A stretch of 64,000 bases of DNA from Gibbula magus (taxonomy: Eukaryota > Mollusca > Gastropoda > Trochida > Trochidae): NCBI GenBank assembly GCA_936450465.1, contig OW388300.1:52207551-52271550 (forward strand). The letters run 5' to 3'. Of the stretch, positions 1 through 10,939 are shown one piece after another (positions within the stretch are counted from its first letter, which is position 1; every line of letters begins with the position of its first letter). The translations under genes and the position numbers were made by a program. A model generated the notes under the pieces. That model made no database searches. It was not told the DNA's origin and saw only the letters and a program-made list of their open reading frames with translations.

Positions 1-99
1 CCGTGATAAGTGAAGGACATCAGGAGGGAGAGAGGACACTGCATCCATACTTATAGTCAGACACCAACGTCATACAAGCACTAGCCACATTTATATACC

Positions 100-458
100 T
101 GGACAGAATACCTGGTCAGAATACCTGGACAGAATACATGGGCGAAATACCTGGACAGAATACCTGAACAGAATACTTGAACAGAATACCTGGGCAAAAT
201 ACCTGGGCAGAATACCTGGACAGAATACCTGGGCGAAATACCTGGACAGAATACCTGAACAGAATACTTGAACAGAATACCTGGGCAGAATACCTGGGCA
301 GAATACCTGAACGGAATACCTGTACAGTATACCTGGATAGGATACCTGGATAGAATACCTGAGCAGAATACCTTGGCAGAATTCCTGAACGGAATACCTG
401 GACAGAATACCTGGACGGAATACCTGGACAGAATACCTGGATAGAATACCTGGGCAGA
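100..458. repeat. 13-bp minisatellite
   Basis: Tandem, imperfect copies of AGAATACCTGGAC, with variants ending GGGC, GAAC or GGAT, fill this stretch at roughly 27 copies. The 13-bp unit is not a multiple of three, so it opens accidental reading frames rich in YSVQVF on the minus strand. No gene is supported here. Confidence 0.95.
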
Positions 459-3400
459 AATCGGGTTCCAATGAAGTTTACGTTACAAACTAAGTTATAA
501 GGAAGTGAATGTAGCACTGTCTGAGAGTGATGACGAGAGGTTGTTGGGGAAAATGTAAGTATGTATTGCTATACCGTTAGTACCTGTGTTTCCTTCACTT
601 TCAGAAAGTAGTATACGCTGTTTCGTATATCCTCTGTCTAATGTGCCAATTTGTGTCTATTTGAAATAAACTCTGTTCAAAGGGAAAACATTACAAAATA
701 TTGCTCTATCGGCCACGATCACATACGGTACTTTCCTCTACATGCGGTCTGACGGCAGTAATGTATAATACACTACTGACGGCTCCAAAGAGATTCCTGT
801 TCTGATGCAAGTTTAGACATGGCAAAATCTCTTCATAAACGACCAATCACATCAGGGCTCTCGAGAGTTGTCCCCGACCTCTCGTTTTAGTTGGAAGCTT
901 TGTGATTGGCTGACTAGCTGTCCCAATGTGTTCTGTCGTGAGATCGCGTGGAGAGAAACCACTGAACTTTAAAGTTCTAATCCCTGTTAAGGTAAACCTG
1001 TTTTCCTCGGGGATTTTCTTTATTCTATTCTGGCTGTTATACAACTCACTTCTCGTGGGTTTACATCAGGAAACTTCGTACTGCCTCTGAGTCCTGTTGT
1101 GAAAAACAATCAATGAAAAGGTTTGTTATAGTGTGACGGAAACACGTGTCTCGGTATCACGGTGTCATGGTGTCATGTAAAGCATCCGATTCAGTGTATG
1201 CTCAGGTAATAGACTCCCAAGTACAAAGGTTAGCATGACACATAAAAACAACAGAAGTATGAACTAAGTCTTCTTCAATGCAAGACCAAAGCCTGTTGCA
1301 AGCTAAATTTACGAGACTCATCTGTCCAATCGACGTAGCTGTTTGTAGTACACATGTAAAGGATGGGTAATTTGAATTTTTCCTGATGAAAAAAGTCCCG
1401 GGGGTAATTTGTGAATAGTATCTGAAAATTTGACTCTTGGTTGCTGAGATTTCATTTCGTAAGCAATTTGGAAAAGCTCGACATAATATCTTAAAATGGT
1501 GTGATGAGTGATGTAAGTATGATTTCGCAGAGGCGCAATCTGACCTAACTAAAGATAACAGTCTGTTTAGAAACACGTCATACCGCTTCTTCGACATTGA
1601 AGTAATGACACACGGTCTAGAGTATCTAAGTAGTTGCGTATTTCGTGAGGCGTGTTGTTGCACACACGTGCACATCAGAGTAACGTGAGAGACGTAGTGG
1701 AGGGATATATCCACTGTGGTAGACCTAACCCATCCCTTTATTGATTTTTTCTGGTTGGCAAGTTTTTAAGATGGCTTGAATCCTGGAACCGCCCCTGACC
1801 TATGACAAACAATAATAGCGGAGATATACACGCAATCAAGCTTAATTCCTGCATTTTGTCTTGTCTCAACAAACGTGGTGTTTACTTTACGTGTGTAACG
1901 CTAGATTGCACCTTTCGTTCAATATGTTGAATGGTAAAATATTTACAGACTTGTTGCAATAGACACTGCGCTGTTTGGGAGAGAATATATCTGGTAACTC
2001 AGGAATCAGTGCCGTGTAACCGTTCAGCTGCATTTGGCGATAGTCGGCATTAACACATTCAGTGTGTTGTCGGGGGTCACATATGCCACACGTTATAAAT
2101 TATGTTATTTCATTTTTTCGTGAGTAGTGAACATTGTCATATTTATTAAAAGTAAGGATTTCTGATCCATTGGTGAGTGTCAGTTAGTCAAACGTTATTT
2201 TGGAACCTTATTTACAACAGACAAAAACTTTTGGGTTGATAAATGTGATATGGCATATAACCACTGTGCGTGTAAAGAGGGCGTGTACTCAATTTATGCA
2301 CGTGTATGCTGGTGTTCATAAATATGACATTTGACATGGCGATGTTCATTTAAAATTGGACTGAAATCAACACAAATGCTATTTTTGGCATATATTAAAG
2401 CCACATAAAGCATTATGAAACACAGCGGAAGCACTTGAAGAAGCTCATTGGACACGAGGACAACAAGAGGACCGTTGTCTGGAATTGAAAGAGCATAGGA
2501 AAAGTATATAGATAAACTTATAAAGATGCAAAAAGTGAAATTTCAAATCAGATTAATAGTTGTTTTGTTACATTAAATGAAAATACAAACTTTTCAAAAA
2601 ATGTTTTCATCAATGATTTTTTTTGCAAAAGTAAAACAATTAGAATTTTCAAAAATAACCCCTCGCCTCTTCGTTGTATTAACGACCATTTAAATACTTT
2701 AGAAGTGGACTCAACATTTCTTCAAAATGACAATAATTTGTAGTAATGTTAGACTTTTAGAATTTTTCCTCCATAAATCAGTTCTCATTTGCACTTGTCT
2801 ACAAACTGTTATTCAGTAGCTGGGTCTTTACGTAAATGTCAGAATGACGCCACTGTGGCGATGCGATCACAATAAGTACAAAATATAGCAAATGATAATT
2901 TTAATACTTGAACAATTGTTCATTGTTCAACTTGTTTTAACATTACATTCCATTACAACTACATGAATAAACAAATGTAATTGTATCAATAGGGATCGAA
3001 TGTAAGTGTATATGCATGTATATAAACCAAGTTTGTTCTTTTAACGCGGGGAACTGATTTGTTTTCATTGTTAAGATGATGAAGTACATAACGCCAGAAA
3101 ATGTTCAACTCCTTTCTTTCCTATAAAATGTTTCATATATAGTCGTGCTTTAAAGGATAACGGTTATTATCAGACTTCTCTATTGCTAAAAGTCCAATAC
3201 GCCTTTCCGAAAGGAAAAACACACAAATGTTAATGAATTTCGAATATGTTTTCTACCATTTCAATAATTCAATAACAAAGCGACACTAATCACTATGACT
3301 TGTATATTTAGATAAAAAAAAGCTATATAAATACACAAAAATGATCAAATGGAAACAGTCAACAAAGTATTGATTAAAATACTTTATAAATATACATAAG

Positions 3401-3654
3401 CAGTAGACGAATTGGAAGGCGGTGTATGAAAACATGTTATATGTTTTATATGTTAAGGTTATTTGAGACTTTAAAATATAAGACAAAAATCAAATATGTA
3501 CGATGTTAACAAAGAATATGAAATATGTTATAGATTCCAGTCATTATTCCTGTGGGCTTAGAGCATGCATTGAACGTGGATAATGCGCTTTACAAATTGA
3601 ACATATTATTATTGGAAATAAGCTCAAGGCATGAGTCTGTGCTTGTAGATACAG
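459..3654. other. gene-free stretch
   Basis: I see no supportable gene. A minus-strand open frame at 1202-1714 (170 codons) shows no recognisable motif and no convincing splice context. The part around 840-1060 looks like a decayed interspersed repeat. The rest is AT-rich non-coding sequence. Confidence 0.5.
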
Positions 3655-6030
3655 GAAGTGAGTGGCCACTGACGACAGAGCTGTTGGGAGTGAGTAGCGA
3701 CTGACTACAGAGCTGTAGGGAGTGAGTGGCCGCTGACGACAGAGCTGTAGGAAGTGAGTGGCCACTGACGACCGAGCTGTAGGGAGTGAGTGGCCACTGA
3801 CTACAGAGTTGTAGGAAGTGAGCGGCCACTGACGACCGAGCTGTAGGGAGTGAGTGGCCACTGACTACAGAGTTGTAGGGAGTGAGTGGCCACTGACGAC
3901 CGAGCTGTAGGGAGTGAGTGGCCACTGACGACCGAGCTGTAGGAAGTGAGTGGCCACTGACGACAGAGCTGTAGGGAGTGAGCGGCCACTGACGACAGAG
4001 CTGTAGGAAGTGAGTGGCCACTGACGACAGAGCTGTAGGAAGTGAGTGGCCACTGGCGACCGAGCTGTAGGGAGTGAGTGGCCACTGGCGACCGAGCTGT
4101 AGGGAGTGTTTGGCCACTGACGACCGAGCTGTAGGGAGTGAGTGGCCACTGACGACAGAGCTGTAGGAAGTGAGTGGCCACTGACGACAGAGCTGTAGGA
4201 AGTGAGTGGCCACTGGCGACCGAGCTGTAGGGAGTGAGTGGCCACTGACGACCGAGCTGTAGGAAGTGAGTGGCCACTGACGACAGAGCTGTAGGGAGTG
4301 AGCGGCCACTGACGACCGAGCTGTAGGAAGTGAGTGGCCACTGACGACAGAGCTGTAGGAAGTGAGTGGCCACTGGCGACCGAGCTGTAGGGAGTGAGTG
4401 GCCACTGGCGACCGAGCTGTAGGGAGTGTTTGGCCACTGGCGACCGAGCTGTAGGAAGTGAGTGGCCACTGACGACAGAGCTGTAGGAAGTGAGTGGCCA
4501 CTGACGACAGAGCTGTAGGAAGTGAGTGGCCACTGGCGACCGAGCTGTAGGGAGTGAGTGGCCACTGACTACATAGCTGTAGGAAGTGAGTGGCCACTGA
4601 CGACAGAGCTGTAGGGAGTGTGTGGCCACTGACTACATAGCTGTAGGAAGTGAGTGGTCACTGACGACAGAGCTGTAGGGAGTGTGTGGCCACTGGCGAC
4701 CGAGCTGTAGGAAGTGAGTGGCCACTGACGACAGAGCTGTAGGAAGTGAGTGGCCACTGACGACAGAGCTGTAGGAAGTGAGTGGCCACTGACGACAGAG
4801 CTGTAGGGAGTGAGTGGCCACTGACTACAGAGTTGTAGGGAGTGAGTGGCCACTGACGACCGAGCTGTAGGAAGTGAGTGGCCACTGACGACAGAGCTGT
4901 AGGAAGTGAGTGGCCACTGGCGACCGAGCTGTAGGGAGTGAGTGGCCACTGGCGACCGAGCTGTAGGGAGTGTTTGGCCACTGGCGACCGAGCTGTAGGA
5001 AGTGAGTGGCCACTGACGACAGAGCTGTAGGAAGTGAGTGGCCACTGACGACAGAGCTGTAGGAAGTGAGTGGCCACTGGCGACCGAGCTGTAGGGAGTG
5101 AGTGGCCACTGACTACATAGCTGTAGGAAGTGAGTGGCCACTGACGACAGAGCTGTAGGGAGTGTGTGGCCACTGGCGACCGAGCTGTAGGAAGTGAGTG
5201 GCCACTGACTACAGAGTTGTAGGGAGTGAGTGGCCACTGACGACCGAGCTGTAGGAAGTGAGTGGCCACTGACGACAGAGCTGTAGGAAGTGAGCGGCCA
5301 CTGGCGACCGAGCTGTAGGGAGTGAGTGGCCACTGACGACAGAGCTGTAGGGAGTGAGTGACCACTGACTACAGAGCTGTAGGAATTGAGTGGCCACTGA
5401 CGACAGAGCTGTAGGGAGTGTGTGGCCACTGGCGACCGAGCTGTAGGAAGTGAGTGGCCACTGGCGACCGAGCTGTAGGGAGTGAGTGGCGACTGACTAC
5501 AGAGCTGTAGGGAGTGTGTGGCGACTGACGACCGAGCTGTAGGGAGTGAGTGGCGACTGACTACAGAGCTGTAGGGAGTGTGTGGCGACTGACGACCGAG
5601 CTGTAGGGAGTGAGTGGCGACTGACTACAGAGTTGTAGGGAGTGAGTGGCGACTGACAACATAGCTTTAGGGAGTGAGGGGCGACTTACTACAGAGCTGT
5701 AGGGAGTGAGTGGCGACTGAGGACAGAGCTGTAGGGAGTGAGGGGCGACCGACTACAGAGCTGTAGGGAGTGAGTGGCGACTGAGGACAGAACTGTAGGG
5801 AGTGAGTGGCGACTGACTACAGAGCTGTAGGGAGTGAGTGGCGACTGACTACATGTACATAGCTGTAGGGAGTGAGTGGCGACTGACAACTGAGCTGTAG
5901 AGAGTGAGCGGCGACTGAGGACAGAGCTGTAGGGAGTGAGTGGCGACTGAGGACAGAGCTGTAGGGAGTGAGTGGCGACTGAGGACAGAGCTGTAGGGAG
6001 TGAGTGGCGACTGAGGACAGAGCTGTTCAA
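3655..6030. repeat. 32-bp minisatellite array (about 74 copies)
   Basis: The unit is AGTGAGTGGCCACTGACGAC followed by AGAGCTGTAGGA (32 bp). It repeats with point variants (GACGACC/GACGACA, GGGAGT/GGAAGT, CTACAG). Two blocks are visible: up to about 5480 units mostly read GGCCAC, and from there on they read GGCGAC. A rare GTGTTTGG variant recurs near 4108, 4428 and 4972, spacings of 10 and 17 units, which suggests multi-unit duplication. Since 32 is not divisible by three, three units give 32 codons and long spurious minus-strand frames of up to 335 codons (THFLQLC/RQWPLT). These should not be annotated as proteins. Confidence 0.97.
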
Positions 6031-8090
6031 GTAGCGTATCGATTGTAGTGTGCACGGGAGATTGAGTGACAACTGACAATTAACCAACTATTCTTCTACA
6101 TCATCATCCCAGAAACATAGATTGTATGCAGTGCACAGTGGTGTGTTATATAGGATAAGTAGATACAGAGGAATGTAAACACCAGGTAACAAAGCACACA
6201 TAACACCACCCAGCGTGTGTATAGATCAGTACATGCAGGCCTTGATATTTAAGCTATATTCACACTTATATGAGTCACTAGTGACAATGTGAAGATAAAC
6301 AAATGTACCGTATTGTTGATTGGAGATTCAGGTATCCAATTTACTTCTATTCCATTTTGGAATGAGGAATCAGGTCTAATCAATATATAAAGAAAATATA
6401 CATAGAAAAGAGTAGACATCAGATGGTGTTAACTGGATCAATCTTCTTTAAAACGATGAACGAATTTTGACCATTGCATGGTTGTTTTCAAGTACTTGAA
6501 TACTGTACAAATTAATATGTTAATGTTAGCTTTCATACTTCACTCAGTCTGTATAATAAATTACTTTTGAAAGAATTTAACTCTTTATCATGCGAGTCCA
6601 ATGATTTATACTTCTGTTCGTTCACGTGTGTGTCCTGTTCCTCTGGTAACATGTCTTATTTTACTGGAAATGGGGGGTGCTGCTGCAGTAAAATAATTAG
6701 TGTACAATAAATAATTAATATAGTAAAATTCTGCTCTGACTGTGTAAACTATCTACGCTAAGTGCAACCTTAATGTGGAATAACATATACAGTACAACTG
6801 TATATAATGACAGACTGAGAAATAAAAGTTGCAAAATTGTTCATTGACCCGAAAACGAACTCATACATTCAGAGGTCTCCTCGCCAAACCGTCCTTGTAG
6901 CTATGGCAGGAATACCTTCATGTACAAAAAGTAATACAGTAAAACTCGGTGTACACTCTGTGTAAACCGTAAAACCTTAGTGCATAATAAGAAATACAGT
7001 AAACCTCAGTGTTAAGTAACTCCGGTATTAACCCCAAGCCTCACTGTAAACTGAAAGCGATAGTGAAAGATCTGTGTACTTAAACATGGTTTGATACTGT
7101 TGTAAAGTTTTAACTGGCACTAACTTTGCGTAATGTTTAGAGTTCTACCAAGCATTATAAACATCATGTACAAGCATTATTGTTTTATGTTCATAGCAGT
7201 GATTATCTAATTAGTTTAGAGTCCATGATGCTAGGTATTGTATCAAAGGTCACGATGAACATTCTACTAATCCTTGATCAGAAACAAATGATTAATATCC
7301 GTTTTATACATTAATATTATAAATTGCCATGAAAGAACGACAGTGAATGGTCGCTATGTACAAATGACTGATTCTCACATCCAAAATCAATTTGATTGAT
7401 GTCGTAAATAAGAACGACATAATAGAGGTGAGGGAGGAAGAGACAGGGCCGAGATGAGTGATATAGAACGCCACTTTGGAGTATGTGCGTGTCCTGTCTG
7501 TGTATCGGACTGACTTGTGAGTATCCATGGTAGTTGTGTCCGCGCTCTGTCTGTGTGCTGGGTAGACTCTTGGCTATGTATTGTCAATGAGATATAATTT
7601 TAATAACTGGTTATTCTGGTGATGGTGACGACGGCATGATTTTTTTTTATTGATTAACTGTTAAAGGAGCATTCTGGTAGTGATGGCGGCGACGCGTTTT
7701 AATTGATTGAGAATGTCGTTAAACAGACATGACAATACATGTTACATATCTTGGTATAATCGCAATTCTGTATATTGTTAAGCTGCTTGTAAAATTGTAA
7801 GTAATAGCATTTTTCACATTAAACTGGCTTCCACTATGAATATCGTTTGGGCGAGATACAGTGATTGCTTCATTGAAAATATCGCTACAAAAATCGCCAT
7901 AACGCAAGTTGACGTCAGTCAATGATATTAACATGCCTTAATCCCCCTGAGAACACATCTGAGAAGTATATGTCGTCACAAAGCTGCTGACAAATACTGA
8001 TGAAGTATGATTTTGGATAAATAGAAGTTCAACCTCGTGTTTTCCGATATCGAATGTATCAACAGTTGTCGCTTAAAATTGTAAGCATCC
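6031..8090. other. gene-free stretch
   Basis: AT-rich non-coding DNA. Short imperfect repeats with CAGTAAAACTC/GTGTAC lie around 6700-7050, and a loose repeat of a CTGTCTGTGT motif lies around 7480-7560. No coding region is supported. Confidence 0.5.
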
Positions 8091-8381
8091 TAAAGCCTCG
8101 AATATGTGTCACTTTAATCAACTTGTGTTGTCATTCTTTATATCAGAAGACACTTTTATTTGTCTATTATAGTTTTAGAGTGTAAGCGTTCACAATGAGG
8201 AAAATCACGCATAGCTACTGTTCTCACGTAAAATTAACAAACGCCAACGCAGAACAATCATATCTGATTATACCGTTGTTCAATTTAAAAGCCTTTGAAA
8301 ACATACTACACTTCTGATGTTGTGTTAAATGGGTTTAAAACCAAATGGACGTCTAAATATGTTAAGTTCAATGTTGGATGA
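8091..8381 (+). repeat. 291-bp direct repeat, left copy
   Basis: This segment begins TAAAGCCTCGAATATG and ends AATGTTGGATGA. It recurs at 10542-10832 with one visible difference (CTTCTGATG here, CGTCTGATG there, 8312 versus 10763). The copies exactly bracket a truncated LINE, so they are best read as an exceptionally long target-site duplication. Confidence 0.93.
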
Positions 8382-10541
8382 ACAAAATTGTGTAAAAACT
8401 TGAAAAACAATAAAGCAGGGGGCCAGGATAACCTGGTATATGAACATTTGAAACACGGAGGACAAGTGCTTATGCAACACATATGTGCTCTCTTCAACCT
8501 CGTAATCAACACAGGACATATCCCTGCAGCGTGGAAGACAAGTGCTATTCTCCCAATCTATAAAGGTGGGAACAAAAACAGGAAAGAACCTGGATCATAC
8601 AGAGGCATATCACTCCTGCCAGTCATTGAAAAACTATTTGAAATGGCTATACTACCACACCTAACTGCCTTGGAATTTTCAAGATCCTTCCCAAACTGCC
8701 AACAGGTGGCGTACCAACCAAAGCTATTTGCACTCCACGCTTCATTTAACCTCCAGGAAGCTATCCACTACTACCACGAACGGAAATCTGATCTTCACGT
8801 AGCCTTTCTTGACTCATCAAAGGCTTTCGATACAGTTTGGCACAATGGCCTGAAATTAAAGCTATTTGAAAACGGTGTAAAAGGCCATCTGTGGATCCTG
8901 GTAGACAAACTGTACACGAAAATGAGCAGCTGTGTAAGAATTGGCGGCCAAGAATCAAGACCATTTTACCTCTACCAAGGAATCAGACAAGGAGGAGTTT
9001 TATCTGCCAGACTCTATCTCCTGTTCATTGACCAACTTTTGACAGACCTCACTGCTACCAACAGAGGTGCATGTATTCTTGATAGCAACACGTGCTGTCC
9101 TACTCAAGCCGATGACATCGCACTCGCCAGCCCATCTATGAGTGGTTTGAGAGTCCTCGTTGGAATAGCTGAAGACTACAGCAGAAACTGGAGATTCACA
9201 TTCTCAACCTCAAAGAGTGTACTTATCACATTTAGACACAAAAGCAATAAGCCTACTAACTTCAAGCCCCCCAGTCTCTATGGCAACGCGTTACCGAGAG
9301 CACAAACGATAAAACATGTTGGTGTTACCCTCACATACAACATGAACTCAGTGGAAAGAACCTTTAAAGCCAGTACGAGTCTTAAAGCAAGTGTACACAT
9401 CTTATCAGCGAGTGGATTCAACATAACATTTGTAAGTCCCTTAACATGCCTGAGATTGGTGAAATCCGTGTCGATTCCAAAGGCATTACATGGATGTGAG
9501 CTGTGGAATTCCTTATCAGACACTGAGAACAAACTCCTCGAAAGAGCCTTCAGACACGTTGTGAAACACATTCAAGATCTCCCGAGACGTACAAGAACTG
9601 ATGTCTGTCTTGGCCTTCTTGGTCTTCTACCACTGGAAGCTGAAATTGACACCAAGAAACTGATATTCTTTGGAAAATTAACAGCAATGAAGAAACATCT
9701 CCTCCCACTTAAGATACTTGCCTCGAGAATACTTCAATACCACCACAACGTCTCACCAGAAGCAAAAGGATTCATGCCAGACCTCTACAGACTGCTGCAA
9801 AAGTACTCTCTCAAGCAATATGCAGATACTTACATCGATACTGGACAATTCCCAACTTATACTTCCTGGAAGAGAATCATCAAGAACACAGTCCGGTCTT
9901 ACCATACCTCTGCATGGAGAAAGATAATTTCTGAAGATGAAGAACTCTCACTGTTCGCTAAAATTCACCCAACACTAACAGTGCATCCAGCTTGGACCCT
10001 CTCACAATCGACTCCATCTACAAGGAAACCTGCAAGCTTCCTAATCAAGATGTGCTCAGTCTACAAAGATGTACATCTTGATGATACGTTGTGTGACAGA
10101 TGTGGATTGTTCTACACCGATCCACTACTCCATATCCTAACTGCCTGCGACTACCTCATCGACATCAGAGACAAGCTGTGGTGTGCCTTAGCCAACATTG
10201 GGCCACTGGACTTCAGCGCCCATCTGCACAACATGTCAGACAAAGACCTCGTGCTATGTCTCCTGTCCTGCAGACCAAACTTCCATCTCAACTGTAGAGA
10301 CAAAGAGGCATTTGTCGAGGTGTCGGTAACATTCCTCCATTCCATGTTCAGACTATTCTACGACCTAAGATCTGACAATATGTGATGCGCGCACAGAACG
10401 ACTGATGACATTTAAATGTACCAAGCTGTAAATAACTGTCTCTCATTTCAAAACTCCCATATGTAATTATATGTTTGTATTATTATTATATTGTTAACGA
10501 ACTCTCCTGTACAAATTGGAGGATGAATAAACATATATATA
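8382..10541 (+). mobile_element. 5'-truncated non-LTR retrotransposon (LINE)
   Basis: A 2.16-kb insertion begins inside the reverse transcriptase reading frame and ends with AATAAA and an (AT)n tail (ACATATATATAT). It is flanked on both sides by the 291-bp direct repeat. It lacks the 5' UTR, any first open frame, the endonuclease and the N-terminal part of the reverse transcriptase, which is usual for a copy arrested during reverse transcription. The near-identity of the flanking repeats suggests a recent insertion. Confidence 0.92.
8388..10385 (+). CDS. LINE reverse transcriptase, N-terminally truncated
   Basis: An uninterrupted frame of about 665 codons enters from the truncation point without a proper ATG; its first codon is TTG. 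It opens with the fingers motif NNKAGGQDNL, then KTSAILPIYKGG and GSYRGISLLP. Next come the first catalytic aspartate segment (FLDSSKAFDTVWH), GIRQGGVLSARLY, and the YxDD-box equivalent written QADDIALASP. The C-terminal part carries a cysteine/histidine knuckle (CDRCGLFYTDPLLHILTAC), as in many LINEs. The YxDD box has Q instead of Y or A before ADD. The frame is intact but cannot drive retrotransposition alone because the endonuclease is missing. The clade (jockey/I-like or other) cannot be settled by eye. Confidence 0.93.
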   Translation: MCKNLKNNKAGGQDNLVYEHLKHGGQVLMQHICALFNLVINTGHIPAAWKTSAILPIYKGGNKNRKEPGSYRGISLLPVIEKLFEMAILPHLTALEFSRSFPNCQQVAYQPKLFALHASFNLQEAIHYYHERKSDLHVAFLDSSKAFDTVWHNGLKLKLFENGVKGHLWILVDKLYTKMSSCVRIGGQESRPFYLYQGIRQGGVLSARLYLLFIDQLLTDLTATNRGACILDSNTCCPTQADDIALASPSMSGLRVLVGIAEDYSRNWRFTFSTSKSVLITFRHKSNKPTNFKPPSLYGNALPRAQTIKHVGVTLTYNMNSVERTFKASTSLKASVHILSASGFNITFVSPLTCLRLVKSVSIPKALHGCELWNSLSDTENKLLERAFRHVVKHIQDLPRRTRTDVCLGLLGLLPLEAEIDTKKLIFFGKLTAMKKHLLPLKILASRILQYHHNVSPEAKGFMPDLYRLLQKYSLKQYADTYIDTGQFPTYTSWKRIIKNTVRSYHTSAWRKIISEDEELSLFAKIHPTLTVHPAWTLSQSTPSTRKPASFLIKMCSVYKDVHLDDTLCDRCGLFYTDPLLHILTACDYLIDIRDKLWCALANIGPLDFSAHLHNMSDKDLVLCLLSCRPNFHLNCRDKEAFVEVSVTFLHSMFRLFYDLRSDNM

Positions 10542-10832
10542 TAAAGCCTCGAATATGTGTCACTTTAATCAACTTGTGTTGTCATTCTTTATATCAGAAG
10601 ACACTTTTATTTGTCTATTATAGTTTTAGAGTGTAAGCGTTCACAATGAGGAAAATCACGCATAGCTACTGTTCTCACGTAAAATTAACAAACGCCAACG
10701 CAGAACAATCATATCTGATTATACCGTTGTTCAATTTAAAAGCCTTTGAAAACATACTACACGTCTGATGTTGTGTTAAATGGGTTTAAAACCAAATGGA
10801 CGTCTAAATATGTTAAGTTCAATGTTGGATGA
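10542..10832 (+). repeat. 291-bp direct repeat, right copy
   Basis: Right copy of the sequence at 8091-8381, directly after the LINE tail and ending 66 bp before the putative first recognised exon of the sulfotransferase gene. The LINE insertion therefore duplicated sequence immediately 5' of that exon, which may include regulatory DNA. Confidence 0.93.
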
Positions 10833-10939
10833 TGACTTAACCAACTTGGAGACAAGGTTTACAAGGCATCTTCTTACAACGTCTCTTTCTCATTTCAGCC
10901 ATTACAAGATGGCGGCGGTGTCGGCCATCTTTGCGGTGT

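Noticed and set aside
91..517. YSVQVF-repeat minus-strand frames
   Set aside because: Translation of the 13-bp minisatellite.
1202..1714. 170-codon minus-strand frame
   Set aside because: No recognisable motif, no splice or promoter support, and AT-rich context. It may be a chance frame.
3590..5429. Long minus-strand frames (up to 335 codons) with repeated RQWPLTSYSSV
   Set aside because: They arise from a 32-bp minisatellite read in three frames. Several overlapping frames are equally open and none shows non-repeat sequence or splice context.
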